DNA of 64,000 nucleotides from Peribacillus sp. FSL E2-0218 (GCF_037992945.1 NZ_CP150304.1:499501-563500); one strand, 5' to 3'; shown: positions 23,123 to 32,636, counted from the first letter of the stretch. Made by a program: numbers and translations. Notes: generated from the letters alone by a model not told the origin.

Positions 23123-24498
23123 AAACACTCTATTTCAGGATAGTTATTCAAACCATACTGATCATGGTGCTCGCCAGTGTCATCGCCTTTTTAATTTCCA
23201 ATGTCTACTACCATAAGGTTCAAAAACCCTATAATGGTGAGAAAATTAGCAAAGTCGCTAGTGATATCGTTTCCTTATATGAGGAAAATCCAAGTCAGGA
23301 TATCGATGCCTATTTAAACCATATAGCAGGATTGCACTATCAGATGTATTTGTTTAATGAGCGGGGTGAAGGAACTTTATATGGGGAGCCGTTTCGGGAA
23401 ACCGCTTTGGATTCAGGCACGATTTCTGGAGTTTTGAATGGCAAGACCTACCAAGGAATCGCCAGCTATAATAATGGGTTATTCATTACCGGATTTTTTG
23501 ATGATGTATTAATCAATAGCATCGGTGTCCCGATTAATGTGGATGGCGAGAAACATGCCCTGTTTGTTCGGCCGAATATAGAATTGCAGTTTGGCGAAAT
23601 ACGCTTTTTCCTTGCCGTTTTGCTAATACTCACACTACTGCTCAGTTTTTTATTCGTGATCATCAATACACGTTTCATCGTCAAGCCAATTACGAAATTG
23701 ACTGAAGCTACGAAGAGAATCGCTGATGGAGATTATGGCAGTGAATTGAATGTATCCCGACGTGATGAAATCGGGGATCTGGCACAGCATTTTTCGAAAA
23801 TGACCCAAAGTATCCAGCGGCTGGATGAAATGAGACAGGAGTTCGTATCGAACGTTTCTCATGAAATTCAATCGCCGCTTGCATCCATCCAAGGATTTTC
23901 GCAAACCCTGCAATCAGAGGAATTAACAAGGGAACAAAGAAATCAGTACTTGTCCATAATCGAAAAAGAGAGCAGGCGTATGTCTTTACTAAGTAAACAA
24001 CTGCTTCAGCTAGCTTCGTTGGATAAAGAGGAAGATCCGCTGCAGCGGTCCAGTTTTGATTTGGCGCAGCAAATTCGGCAAGTGATGTTCATGCTGGAAT
24101 GGAATTGGCGGGAGAAAGAAATGGTGATCGAAATGGATGTGCCTTCAATCGTCGTTTTTGCAGATGAGAAACTTATGAGCCAAGTATGGACGAACTTGAT
24201 AACCAACAGCATTAAATATTCCGAAATGGGCAGCACAATTTACATTCGCCTCAAAAAACTGGATCATTTTGTTGAAGTGATGATTTCAGATACGGGCCTG
24301 GGAATTTCGGAAGAAGACCTCCCGTATATCCTGGATCGGTTTTATAAAGTAGACAAAGTGAGGAATCGCAGTGAAACCGGCAGCGGCTTAGGGCTTTCAA
24401 TTACGAAGAAGACGATAGACCTGCATGGCGGAACGATTGAAGTTCAAAGCGAACTTGGCAAGGGAACCACTTTTTATATCCGTTTGCCCCTTATGTAA
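23119..24498 (+). CDS. Sensor histidine kinase partner of the OmpR regulator
   Basis: A 459-residue classical kinase. Transmembrane helix ~10-30, an extracellular sensor of ~135 residues, and a second helix ~165-187 (LAVLLILTLLLSFLFVII) come first. A HAMP domain (FIVKPITKLTEATKRIADGDY) follows, then HisKA with FVSNVSHEIQSPLASIQGF, and HATPase_c with N box NLITNSIKYS, G1 DTGLGI and G2 GSGLGL. The GTG start overlaps the regulator stop; GGAGGTC is upstream. The signal is unknown. The gene order regulator-kinase-FtsX permease-ATPase suggests it senses an envelope or antimicrobial cue relieved by the transporter. Confidence 0.92.
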   Translation: MKTLYFRIVIQTILIMVLASVIAFLISNVYYHKVQKPYNGEKISKVASDIVSLYEENPSQDIDAYLNHIAGLHYQMYLFNERGEGTLYGEPFRETALDSGTISGVLNGKTYQGIASYNNGLFITGFFDDVLINSIGVPINVDGEKHALFVRPNIELQFGEIRFFLAVLLILTLLLSFLFVIINTRFIVKPITKLTEATKRIADGDYGSELNVSRRDEIGDLAQHFSKMTQSIQRLDEMRQEFVSNVSHEIQSPLASIQGFSQTLQSEELTREQRNQYLSIIEKESRRMSLLSKQLLQLASLDKEEDPLQRSSFDLAQQIRQVMFMLEWNWREKEMVIEMDVPSIVVFADEKLMSQVWTNLITNSIKYSEMGSTIYIRLKKLDHFVEVMISDTGLGISEEDLPYILDRFYKVDKVRNRSETGSGLGLSITKKTIDLHGGTIEVQSELGKGTTFYIRLPLM

Positions 24499-24596
24499 TC
24501 ATTCGTTCATCTTCCATTCATATTGGTTGATTACAATCCATTCATACCGATCGAAGGCTTATGGATCGGTTAACAAAAGGAATGGGAGATGAGATC

Positions 24597-25703
24597 ATGT
24601 TTTTAGCCATACGTGAACTGAAGCATTCAAAGCTACGTTATTCGCTGATTGGATTGATCATGGTATTGGTCGCTTTGCTTGTCTTTATCATTTCAGGATT
24701 AGCCAATGGTCTTTCTTCAGATAACGCTTCATCCATACAAAACATGAAGGCTGACTATTTCGTCATGGAGCATGACTCGAAAAACAAATTGAATCGGTCG
24801 ATCATATCCATGGACACGCTGGATGAACTCCGGGCTTCACCGGATGTGCAAGCAGCAGAAGGTCTGGGGCAAATGATGAGCACCTTAAATCAAATCGGTT
24901 CAAATGAAAAAACGGATGTCACGATTTTTGCGACCAATGGCAAAGGTATTTTGGCACCGGAAGTCATGGAGGGAAAGATCTATGATGATAAGAGACAAGG
25001 CGAGGCTGTTGCTGATCGTTCCTTAAAAGAGGTTGGCTATAAGTTAGGCGATTCATTTCGAGATGATTGGTCAGGAAAGGTTTTCACCATTGTTGGTTTT
25101 ACGGAAAAGCAATCTTACAGCCATTCGCCGGTTGTCTACTTGAATGTTAACGGATGGAGGGAGATCAATCCGGCACTGAAAAATCAAGCTAAGAATTCGA
25201 TCAGTGCGATAGCTGTGCAGATGGATGCGAAGGCAGAAGAAACTATACGTAAGTCATTATCTGAAGGCTTAACACTTCTATCAAAAGATGAATCGCTTCA
25301 GAGTATCCCAGGCTTCAAAGAGGAACAGGGCACATTGACGATGATGATTGCCTTCTTGTTTGTCATCGCAGCGTTTGTCTTGGCTGTATTCTTCTATGTG
25401 ATAACCTTGCAGAAAACGAATCAATTCGGAGTCCTTAAAGCACTTGGTGCCAATACGGTTTATCTTGCAAAAAGCATTGTTGGCCAGGTCATGCTGCTTG
25501 CCGTTGTATGCATCGTTATCAGTGTGGCACTGACATATGGAGTCACTTTCATCATGCCAGAGGGGATGCCTTTTGAATTGCGTCCAGATCTGGTCATTAA
25601 ATATTCCCTGTTACTTTTGGTTGTATCCGCATTGGGTTCACTGCTATCACTCTATCGAGTGGCGAAGATAGATGCCCTTCATGCAATTGGGAGGGTTTCG
25701 TGA
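24597..25703 (+). CDS. FtsX/MacB-type ABC transporter permease
   Basis: A 368-residue permease. One N-terminal transmembrane helix (SLIGLIMVLVALLVFIISGLA), an extracellular MacB-PCD-like domain of ~200 residues and three C-terminal helices give the type VII ABC (MacB/LolE/FtsX) topology. I chose ATG 24597, which follows GGGAG by seven bases; an ATG at 24561 lacks a site. Such proteins do not import but perform mechanotransmission or lateral extraction of lipids and peptides. The C-terminus overlaps the ATPase start by one base. It is probably regulated by the upstream two-component pair. Confidence 0.89.
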   Translation: MFLAIRELKHSKLRYSLIGLIMVLVALLVFIISGLANGLSSDNASSIQNMKADYFVMEHDSKNKLNRSIISMDTLDELRASPDVQAAEGLGQMMSTLNQIGSNEKTDVTIFATNGKGILAPEVMEGKIYDDKRQGEAVADRSLKEVGYKLGDSFRDDWSGKVFTIVGFTEKQSYSHSPVVYLNVNGWREINPALKNQAKNSISAIAVQMDAKAEETIRKSLSEGLTLLSKDESLQSIPGFKEEQGTLTMMIAFLFVIAAFVLAVFFYVITLQKTNQFGVLKALGANTVYLAKSIVGQVMLLAVVCIVISVALTYGVTFIMPEGMPFELRPDLVIKYSLLLLVVSALGSLLSLYRVAKIDALHAIGRVS

Positions 25704-26410
25704 TGGGTGATAAGCTATTGTTTGAAAACATCAGTAAAATTTATGGAGAAGGCGACAACATGGTGACGGCCCTTGATGATATTTCCCTAGCCGTGAGAGC
25801 GGGGGAATTCGTTGCCATCGCGGGACCATCTGGCTCAGGAAAAAGCACGTTCCTTTCCATAGCCGGTGCATTACTTTCCCCGAGTAAAGGCCGTATTCTC
25901 CTGGATGAGAAAGATATCACTTCATTACCTTCAAAGGAATTGACCCGGGTGCGTCTTGAAAAGATCGGATTCATTTTTCAAGCGGCGAACCTAGTGCCAT
26001 ATCTGACCGTGCGTGAACAGCTTCTGCTACTTTCTGAATTGACTGGCAAGCGGGATAAAAAAGCTGTGATAAAAGCGGATGATCTGCTTAGCCATCTTGG
26101 CCTTGAACATCGGGCAGATCACTTGCCGGAAGCGCTGTCAGGTGGAGAGCGGCAGCGTGTAGCCATCGGCCGTTCGCTTATGAATGATCCGGAAATCATT
26201 TTAGCCGATGAACCAACCGCAAGCCTGGATTCCAAAAGGGGCAGGGATGTGGTCGAAATGCTTGTGCATGAGGTGAAGGCAAGAAATAAAGCGGCGATCA
26301 TGGTTACGCACGATGAAAGAATGTTGGATTTATGTGATCGGGTGATCCATATCATCGACGGCAAGATCTTTACAAATGTTGATACGGAAAAACGCGCGAA
26401 CCTGCAATAA
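25703..26410 (+). CDS. ABC transporter ATP-binding protein (LolD/MacB type)
   Basis: A 235-residue ATPase. It has Walker A GPSGSGKST, Q loop GFIFQAANLVPYLTV, signature LSGGERQR, Walker B IILADEPTASLD and switch His in MVTHDERM. The FQxxNLxPxLT and ADEPTASLDSKRG patterns are those of the LolD/MacB/BceA subfamily, which pairs with FtsX-like permeases as here. ATG 25703 shares its A with the permease stop TGA; GGGAGGG lies eight bases upstream. A GTG three bases earlier would add one residue. Confidence 0.92.
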   Translation: MGDKLLFENISKIYGEGDNMVTALDDISLAVRAGEFVAIAGPSGSGKSTFLSIAGALLSPSKGRILLDEKDITSLPSKELTRVRLEKIGFIFQAANLVPYLTVREQLLLLSELTGKRDKKAVIKADDLLSHLGLEHRADHLPEALSGGERQRVAIGRSLMNDPEIILADEPTASLDSKRGRDVVEMLVHEVKARNKAAIMVTHDERMLDLCDRVIHIIDGKIFTNVDTEKRANLQ

Positions 26411-26435
26411 GTAGAATGGATAAGAGGAAAAATAG

Positions 26436-26482
26436 AGGCTGCTTCATTCCGGTAAGACGAGGAACGGGGCAGCCTATTTTGT
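26436..26482 (+). terminator. Possible terminator of the ABC operon
   Basis: Long hairpin with outer stem AGGCTGC/GCAGCCT and inner pairs, followed by ATTTTGTT; the U tail is weak. Confidence 0.55.
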
Positions 26483-26643
26483 TCATGCCTGTTTCCCTTT
26501 TTGAATCGAGACAATCGTAGAGGGGACAAATACAACTGAAAAGAAAAAATCTTTGAAGGAATCAGTGGCTTTCCATGTTACTATAGAGCAGTGAAATTAA
26601 CCTATCTTTTCACATTAACCACACTTAAAGGAAGGTAATAACC

Positions 26644-27483
26644 ATGAAAAAGATTTCTTTAGATGTTTTCTTTATAGTAATTGGGGCTTTTATATTCGCC
26701 TTGGCAATAAACCTTTTCGTTATTCCGAATGAACTGGGGGAAGGGGGAGTCACGGGGATAACGATCATTTTATTTTATCTTTTTGAATGGTCGCCGGGAC
26801 TTTTAAGCTTGATCATCAATGCTTTCCTGCTCATTGTCGGTTATAAATATTTGTCGAAAATGACCACGATTTATACGATCGTTGCCGTTGCATTCAACTC
26901 GCTATTCCTTCATTTAACGGAGAGTTGGAATATATCTTCCGATGAAATTGTCATCAATGCGATATTTGGCGGAGTGTTTGCCGGTGCAGGAATTGGGATG
27001 ATCATTCGAGTGGGCGGGACGACTGCCGGTACAACGATCCTGGCCAGAATCACGAATAAGTATTTGGGATGGAGCTTAAGTTATGGACTTCTGTTTTTCG
27101 ATTTAATCGTTGCGTTCTCATCTTATTTCATCATTGGCGCAGAAGGCCTTATGCTTACAATCCTAATGCTTTATATTGGAACGAAAACGATGGAATTCAT
27201 CATAGAGGGCTTGAATCCGAAAAAAGCGATTACCATCATATCCAATGAAGCGGATCAGATTGCAAGTCAAGTAACCGTACTGATGGACAGAGGGGTAACC
27301 GTTTTTAGCGGTCATGGATACTACACGAAAGCTTCAAAGGATATTTTATATATCGTTATCAGCAAGCAGGAGGTCCTCAAGTTAAAAAGGATCGTGAAGG
27401 CAACCGATAGCAATGCATTTATTGCCATTCATGATGTCCGTGACGTATTTGGTGAAGGATTCCTCGATATATCGAAGTCCTGA
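26644..27483 (+). CDS. YitT family membrane protein (DUF161 + DUF2179)
   Basis: A 279-residue protein with five to six N-terminal helices containing the family motifs NELGEGGVTGITIIL and GIGMIIRVGGTTAGTTILAR. A C-terminal ~85-residue soluble DUF2179 domain begins KKAITIISNEADQIA and contains GVTVFSGHGYYTKASKDILYIVISKQE. This is the YitT/YpjC/YqfU family of Bacillus. The function is not established; the DUF2179 domain resembles small-molecule sensing folds. It starts at ATG 26644 with AAAGGAAGG upstream and is monocistronic with a clean terminator. Confidence 0.9.
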   Translation: MKKISLDVFFIVIGAFIFALAINLFVIPNELGEGGVTGITIILFYLFEWSPGLLSLIINAFLLIVGYKYLSKMTTIYTIVAVAFNSLFLHLTESWNISSDEIVINAIFGGVFAGAGIGMIIRVGGTTAGTTILARITNKYLGWSLSYGLLFFDLIVAFSSYFIIGAEGLMLTILMLYIGTKTMEFIIEGLNPKKAITIISNEADQIASQVTVLMDRGVTVFSGHGYYTKASKDILYIVISKQEVLKLKRIVKATDSNAFIAIHDVRDVFGEGFLDISKS

Positions 27484-27512
27484 ATGGATTGTTTTTAGCT
27501 GGTGGATAAAGT

Positions 27513-27547
27513 GGTTTCGGAGTGATCTCATTCCGAAACCTTTTTTT
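27513..27547 (+). terminator. Terminator of the YitT-family gene
   Basis: Perfect 9-bp stem GGTTTCGGA/TCCGAAACC, then T7. Confidence 0.93.
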
Positions 27548-27706
27548 ATTGCTGTTGTTCTATGTAGGAACCCTCGAATATTGTCTGAAGGTGCCATGAA
27601 ATATATTGTAAAATAATCTATATATTGAGAATAAAATGTTATATTATGTAATTCAGAAGTCATACAACCCTGACGAGTGCAGCCATTAATGATGGAGGTG
27701 TCCAAA

Positions 27707-27892
27707 ATGATCCTTTTGAAAGTGGATGACAGGAAGTTTGGGAAGCATACTATCAAGTATAGTGTAGTAGATAAGGAAACGAATGAATTGATCATCAGTG
27801 GTGTGTTTGAAGAATTTGGACAAGCAAGCGACAAATATTATGAATTGAAAGATGAATACGGATCTTCCAATGTGAAGATGGTATTGAAATGA
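27707..27892 (+). CDS. Small hypothetical protein
   Basis: A 61-residue soluble protein, not recognised. The start ATG 27707 has an excellent GGAGGTG seven bases upstream; an earlier in-frame start at 27677 is unsupported. It is predicted as mixed beta/alpha (MILLKVDDRKFGKHTIKYSV, then EEFGQASDKYYELKDEYG), with a basic/acidic balance typical of small cytosolic regulators. It is monocistronic, with a terminator that overlaps its stop. Confidence 0.72.
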   Translation: MILLKVDDRKFGKHTIKYSVVDKETNELIISGVFEEFGQASDKYYELKDEYGSSNVKMVLK

Positions 27893-27925
27893 AAAAAGGG
27901 GACCATTGGTTTACCCTTTTTTATT
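27892..27925 (+). terminator. Terminator after the 61-residue protein gene
   Basis: Complementary AAAAAAGGG and CCCTTTTTT arms flank a 15-base loop; the tail is T-rich and the hairpin begins at the stop codon. Confidence 0.75.
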
Positions 27926-28112
27926 TTAGTAGAGAAACATTATCATGCAAAAGGCCCGGATACTTATTTATTTTTATACTCACATATAGGAATAATTGCA
28001 GGTTTCCCCATCATATAATTAAGTTGAGAAGGCTTTCTTGTACCTTTTTTTTGCAAAAACCTACAAAAATATTGTAAAGTATGGAATTTAGTGGTAACAT
28101 AAATCGCATAAA

Positions 28113-28126
28113 TGTAAACGTTTGCA
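28113..28126 (+). promoter_or_regulatory. Catabolite-responsive (cre)/LacI-type operator before the sugar operon, site 1
   Basis: TGTAAACGTTTGCA fits the cre consensus TGWAARCGYTWNCW at every position. It lies ~140 bp before the solute-binding protein gene and could be read by CcpA or by the LacI regulator encoded in this operon. Confidence 0.75.
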
Positions 28127-28211
28127 AGTTTATTATGTAAGGAGGTGATGTTAAAGGTTCGTGATAGTATGTAAATATGGTAGATAAAAAGATTTTTATT
28201 TTCTTTTTTTA

Positions 28212-28225
28212 TGCAAACGTTTTCT
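28212..28225 (+). promoter_or_regulatory. cre/LacI-type operator before the sugar operon, site 2
   Basis: TGCAAACGTTTTCT shares the GCAAACGTTT core with the site at 28113 and with the palindrome at 32619. It lies ~40 bp before the start codon of the binding-protein gene, a position suited to repression. Confidence 0.6.
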
Positions 28226-28263
28226 TAAAATTGCATGAATTTTATGAAAAAGGGAGAGTCGGT

Positions 28264-29556
28264 ATGATGAAGCGTAAAAAATGGTACGGGGGAATCTTTT
28301 CTATTTTATTGATATTTAGCGTGTTTTTGGCTGGGTGTTCTTCTTCCACTGGCGGGGACGGCGGCTCTGATAAGGTGACGCTCGATATATTTCAATTCAA
28401 GGTAGAGTTCAAGTCGCAATTCGAGACTTTGGCCAAGCAGTATGAAAAAGAAAATCCTGGTGTGAAGATCAAGATATCGACAGTCGGCGGCGGAAATGAT
28501 TATAAATCAGCCATTACCGCAAAATTCGCTTCCGGTGAAGAACCAGCCGTTTTTAACATTGGCGGACCGGTGGATGTCGAACAATATAAAGATAGATTGT
28601 TAGATTTAAAGGATACGAAGGCGGCAGAAGCAGCCCTTGATGGCACTTTGGATGGGGTGAAACAGGACGGGCAAGTTCTGGGCCTTCCATTCAACCAAGA
28701 AGGGTACGGCTTGATTTATAATAAGCGGATTCTTAAAGAAGCAGGTATCAAGCCTGAAGAAATCACAAGCTATTCAGCGCTGGAGGCAGCGGTCAAGAAA
28801 ATCGATTCACAGAAGAAAAAATTGAAGCTTGATGCCGTTTTCGCTTATCCGGTCAAGGAGAAGTGGGTGACAGGAAACCATCTATCCAATGTCTTTTTAG
28901 CTCCGGAGTTTGATGGGAATGTATTGGAAGCAAGCAAGTCCCCTACGGTTAAATTCACGGATGGTGATAAGTTCAAGCAACTTGTTGATATCCAAAATGA
29001 ATATTCCGTCCAGCCGACAGCAAGTCTTGATTACTCCCAGCAAGTGGAGGAATTGTTCTCGCTGGAGAAAGTTGCAATCATTCAGCAAGGAAACTGGGTG
29101 TATAACACCGTGTATGACATGGATCCTGAGCTAGCGGAAAAAGGAATTGGCATCATCCCGATTCCTAATGGAGAAAAAGCTACGGGCATGCCTGTCGGCG
29201 TCCCTAACTATTGGGCAGTGAACAAGAAATCCGATGAAAAGGTACAGAAGGAAGCGAAGAAGTTCCTTGATTGGATGTATACATCTGACGAAGGGAAAAA
29301 GGCCGTTTTGGAGGACTTCAAATTCATTCCTGCTTATGAAGGATATGATGTGGAAAAAATAGCCGATCCAATTTCAAAGGAAATCTATAAATATTCCCAA
29401 GCAGGAAATACGACAGGCTGGGTGTTTAACGGTTATCCAGTCGGCTGGAATGATGAACTTGGTGCGAGCATCCAAAAATACGTAACTGGTAAGCTGACGT
29501 GGGAGGAATTTGTTAAGCAGAACATTGAAAATTGGGAAAAAATACGCAGTAAATAA
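28264..29556 (+). CDS. Sugar ABC transporter solute-binding lipoprotein (family 1)
   Basis: A 430-residue lipoprotein of the MalE/MsmE-like class (COG1653). The start is ATG 28264 behind AGGGAGAG; a methionine 29 codons upstream has no such site. The signal peptide has a lipobox LAGC, with Cys near residue 25. Family features include a PAVFNIGGPVDVEQYKDRLLDL segment and QGNWVYNTVYDMDPELAEKGIGIIPIPNG near the end. It delivers a sugar or glycoside to the two permeases that follow. Neighbouring ThuA-like and dehydrogenase genes suggest a disaccharide or glycoside substrate; which one is not known. Confidence 0.9.
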   Translation: MMKRKKWYGGIFSILLIFSVFLAGCSSSTGGDGGSDKVTLDIFQFKVEFKSQFETLAKQYEKENPGVKIKISTVGGGNDYKSAITAKFASGEEPAVFNIGGPVDVEQYKDRLLDLKDTKAAEAALDGTLDGVKQDGQVLGLPFNQEGYGLIYNKRILKEAGIKPEEITSYSALEAAVKKIDSQKKKLKLDAVFAYPVKEKWVTGNHLSNVFLAPEFDGNVLEASKSPTVKFTDGDKFKQLVDIQNEYSVQPTASLDYSQQVEELFSLEKVAIIQQGNWVYNTVYDMDPELAEKGIGIIPIPNGEKATGMPVGVPNYWAVNKKSDEKVQKEAKKFLDWMYTSDEGKKAVLEDFKFIPAYEGYDVEKIADPISKEIYKYSQAGNTTGWVFNGYPVGWNDELGASIQKYVTGKLTWEEFVKQNIENWEKIRSK

Positions 29557-29703
29557 TGCTTGGAAATGGACAAATGACCAATCGGCATAAAGGCATGTCG
29601 ATTGGTTGTTCCTGATTGGATTGCACAAACCAGCTCTTCATTTTACTTAAAGCTATAAACCCCTTTTCTACTACATTATTTTTTCATAAGGAGGTCGGTT
29701 TCG

Positions 29704-30564
29704 TTGAGAAATCGGGATGCCGCATATTGGCTGTTTTTGACACCTGTTCTTGCTGCACTCATTTTGGTGGTGATCGTGCCGCTTATCTATGGTTTTTATT
29801 ATTCCTTTACGAATTGGAACGGTCTTGGAACCCCGGACTTCATCGGGCTCAAGAATTATCTGGATTTGTTCACCGATAGAGGATTTCTGGATACATTTTG
29901 GTTCACCATTAAATTTTCCGTAGCTGCAATCGTGGTGATCAATATTATTGGATTAAGTTTGGCTCTAATCGTGACATCCAAAATCAAATCAAGCAACATC
30001 CTCCGGACAGTTTTCTTTATGCCCAATCTGATCGGCGGCTTGATCCTCGGTTTTATTTGGCAGTTCATATTCATTAAAGTCTTCGGTGCAATCGGTGATC
30101 TAACAGGCATCGAAGCATTTAATGGCTGGCTTTCAACGACAGAAACCGGGTTTTGGGGCTTGATCATATTAACGGCTTGGCAAATGGCCGGATATATCAT
30201 GATCATCTATATCGCCTATCTGCAGGCTGTTCCTGAAGACTTGATCGAGGCGGCGAAGATCGATGGGGCCAACAGCTTCCAGCGCTTCCGCCATATTACC
30301 TTTCCGCTTGTGGCACCTGCTTTTACCGTCAGCCTGTTTTTGACGCTGTCCCATTCGTTCAAGATTTATGATCAAAATCTTTCTTTGACGAACGGTGCTC
30401 CTTATAACTCAACCGAAATGGTCGCGATGAATATCGTGAAATCGGCCTTCACGGAAAATGACATGGCCTATGCACAGGCAAAAGCGGTTATCTTTTTCGT
30501 GATCGTGGCAGTCGTTTCGTTGACACAAGTGTATATCAATAAGAAAAGGGAGGTTGAGCTGTAA
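29704..30564 (+). CDS. Sugar ABC transporter permease (MalF type)
   Basis: A 286-residue permease with six helices and the EAA loop (EAAKIDGANSFQRFRHITFPL) that docks with the ATPase. The start is TTG 29704 after AAGGAGGTCGG, the strongest site in this operon. A 147-bp gap after the binding-protein gene contains no clear terminator. The stop overlaps the next start (TAATG). Confidence 0.9.
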   Translation: MRNRDAAYWLFLTPVLAALILVVIVPLIYGFYYSFTNWNGLGTPDFIGLKNYLDLFTDRGFLDTFWFTIKFSVAAIVVINIIGLSLALIVTSKIKSSNILRTVFFMPNLIGGLILGFIWQFIFIKVFGAIGDLTGIEAFNGWLSTTETGFWGLIILTAWQMAGYIMIIYIAYLQAVPEDLIEAAKIDGANSFQRFRHITFPLVAPAFTVSLFLTLSHSFKIYDQNLSLTNGAPYNSTEMVAMNIVKSAFTENDMAYAQAKAVIFFVIVAVVSLTQVYINKKREVEL

Positions 30565-31382
30565 TGAAGGAAAAATGGAAATTGTGGCTGCTTGGAATCA
30601 TTGGCTTCATTTTGGCGATAGTATGGCTCACTCCGTTTTATTTGATGATTGTCAACGCATTTAAAATGAAGCGTGATATATTTGCCGATACCCTTGGTCT
30701 GCCGTCAGCCTGGACGTTCGAAAACTTCGCTCAAGCTTTCGAGCAGCTGGATTTTCTCCGGACTTTATTCAATTCTTTGTTGATATCTGGTGTGAGTGTC
30801 GCCATCATCATCATCTTTTCGGCGATGGCAGCATATGCACTTTCACGAAACAAAAGTAAAATAAGCTCCTTGCTTTTCTTCGTGTTTGTAGCAGCGATGC
30901 TGATCCCTTTTCAATCCGTAATGATACCGCTAGTTGCCCAATTCGGTCAGTTTGGGATGCTGAACAAGGGCGGTTTGATTTTCATGTATTTGGGATTCGG
31001 CTGCAGCCTTTCCATTTTCCTCTATCATGGTACCTTGAAGGGAATTCCGATCTCGCTGGATGAAGCGGCAAAAATAGATGGTGCAAACCGTTTTCAAGTA
31101 TTTTGGCATATCATTTTTCCACTCTTGAAGCCCATGTCGATTACCGTTGGGATCTTAAATGTCATTTGGATATGGAACGACTACTTGCTGCCGTCCCTTG
31201 TAATAGGCGGCGCAGGCTCTGAGACCATCCCACTCAAATTGTTTTTCTTTTTTGGACAATATACGAAGCAATGGCATCTTGCCTTGGCTGGACTCACTTT
31301 ATCCATCATTCCAGTCATCATCGCGTACTTTTTCGCTCAAAGGCAAATCATTAAAGGGATTGCAGATGGAGCCGTTAAATAA
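30564..31382 (+). CDS. Sugar ABC transporter permease (MalG type)
   Basis: A 272-residue permease with six helices and an EAA loop (DEAAKIDGANRFQVFWHIIFPLL). The MalG-like N-terminus has TPFYLMIVNAFK. It is coupled to the preceding permease by a one-base overlap. No ATP-binding gene follows. Importers of this family in Bacillus commonly share one ATPase such as MsmX, so an ATPase encoded elsewhere is expected. Confidence 0.9.
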   Translation: MKEKWKLWLLGIIGFILAIVWLTPFYLMIVNAFKMKRDIFADTLGLPSAWTFENFAQAFEQLDFLRTLFNSLLISGVSVAIIIIFSAMAAYALSRNKSKISSLLFFVFVAAMLIPFQSVMIPLVAQFGQFGMLNKGGLIFMYLGFGCSLSIFLYHGTLKGIPISLDEAAKIDGANRFQVFWHIIFPLLKPMSITVGILNVIWIWNDYLLPSLVIGGAGSETIPLKLFFFFGQYTKQWHLALAGLTLSIIPVIIAYFFAQRQIIKGIADGAVK

Positions 31383-31433
31383 CTATTCAAATATAGGGAA
31401 TATTAAACCATATGCGGTGGACGGGGAGTGGTG

Positions 31434-32483
31434 ATGAAGATGTCTGTAACAATAAAGGACGTCGCCAAAAAAGCGAATGTCGCTCCATCTACAGTATCGC
31501 GTGTAATCCATAACAGCCCGGCAATCAGTGAGAAGACTAAGCGTAAGGTACGCAAGGTATTAAAGGAAATGGGCTATCATATGAATGAAAACGCCAGGAA
31601 CTTGGTCACGAAGTCTACCAAGGCCATTGGCATCGTCATGAAAAGCTCAGCGAAGGAATCACTTTATAATCCTTTTTTTCCAGAGGTGATCCGTGGGATC
31701 GGGGACTTCTGCAATAAAGAGGGTTTCAGTCTTTCCTTGACAACCGGTGAAACGGAGGATGCCATCTTTGAGGATGTCGTGAAGATGGTCCAAGGCAGAA
31801 GAGTGGATGGCATGATTGTTTTATACTCAAAGAAGGATGACAAGGTGGTCCCGTATCTGCTGAAACAGGGGTTTCCGTTTGTATTGATAGGAAAGCCAAG
31901 TACGAACATGACCGGCATCACCTTCATAGATAACGACAATGTTCAAGCAGCGACGGAGGTAACTGAGTTTGTGATTGGTCTTGGACATCAGCGAATCGCC
32001 TTTTTAGGAGGAAGTCCTGAGTTTGAGGTGATCTCCGACCGCTTGATGGGATTTCAGCAAGCGGTGGAACAGGCAGGGTTAGATGTACCTCAGGAATATA
32101 TCAAATTGATTCCTTTGAATCGGATCGATGGAATAAAGGCAATAGACGATTTGCTTGGATTGAAAGAAGCACCGACCGCTTTTTTGGTTACGGATCTTTT
32201 GTTGGCCGTTCTTTTGCTCGGATTGTTGGCTGAAAGGAATGTGAAAGTGCCCCAGCAGGTCAGTGTCGTCTGTTTCAATCATTCCGAATTCATCGAATTC
32301 TTAAGTACGCCGCTGACAACGGTTGATATCCATACGTATCAGTTAGGATACGAGGCAGCCAAATGCGTATTCGATTTAATTGCAAACCCCGAAATGATGG
32401 AAAAAAATATAAGGATTCCTACCAAAATCATCAAGCGTGAGTCGCATTTTGCTATCGAACAGGAAATTAAAAGAAAAATGTAG
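31434..32483 (+). CDS. LacI-family transcriptional regulator
   Basis: A 349-residue regulator. The N-terminal helix-turn-helix VTIKDVAKKANVAPSTVSRVIHNSP and hinge region GYHMNENARNLVTKSTKAIG are canonical. The rest is a periplasmic-binding-protein-like ligand domain (FPEVIRGIGDFC, VDGMIVLYSKKD, GHQRIAFLGGSP). I use ATG 31434 with GGGGAG upstream; ATG 31440 is another option. It lies in the middle of the sugar operon and is the natural candidate to bind the CAAACGTTTG-type palindromes at 28113, 28212 and 32619. Confidence 0.92.
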   Translation: MKMSVTIKDVAKKANVAPSTVSRVIHNSPAISEKTKRKVRKVLKEMGYHMNENARNLVTKSTKAIGIVMKSSAKESLYNPFFPEVIRGIGDFCNKEGFSLSLTTGETEDAIFEDVVKMVQGRRVDGMIVLYSKKDDKVVPYLLKQGFPFVLIGKPSTNMTGITFIDNDNVQAATEVTEFVIGLGHQRIAFLGGSPEFEVISDRLMGFQQAVEQAGLDVPQEYIKLIPLNRIDGIKAIDDLLGLKEAPTAFLVTDLLLAVLLLGLLAERNVKVPQQVSVVCFNHSEFIEFLSTPLTTVDIHTYQLGYEAAKCVFDLIANPEMMEKNIRIPTKIIKRESHFAIEQEIKRKM

Positions 32484-32618
32484 AAATGTTTTCCCAATTA
32501 AAGCTTGATTTTTGTACACTTAAATTTACAATAAAGATTATCACAATCATTTTTAATAATTCATACTATTTCGTTTAATACGTGTGTTCAAATATTGGAA
32601 TGTGCTTCGGTCAAGGGA

Positions 32619-32636
32619 AACGCAAACGTTTGCGTT
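32619..32636 (+). promoter_or_regulatory. Perfect 18-bp palindromic operator before the thuA-like gene
   Basis: AACGCAAACGTTTGCGTT is a perfect palindrome with the central CG typical of LacI-family sites. It lies in the 200-bp gap after the lacI-type gene and 50 bp before the ThuA-like start, implying a separately controlled promoter for the catabolic genes. Confidence 0.8.
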
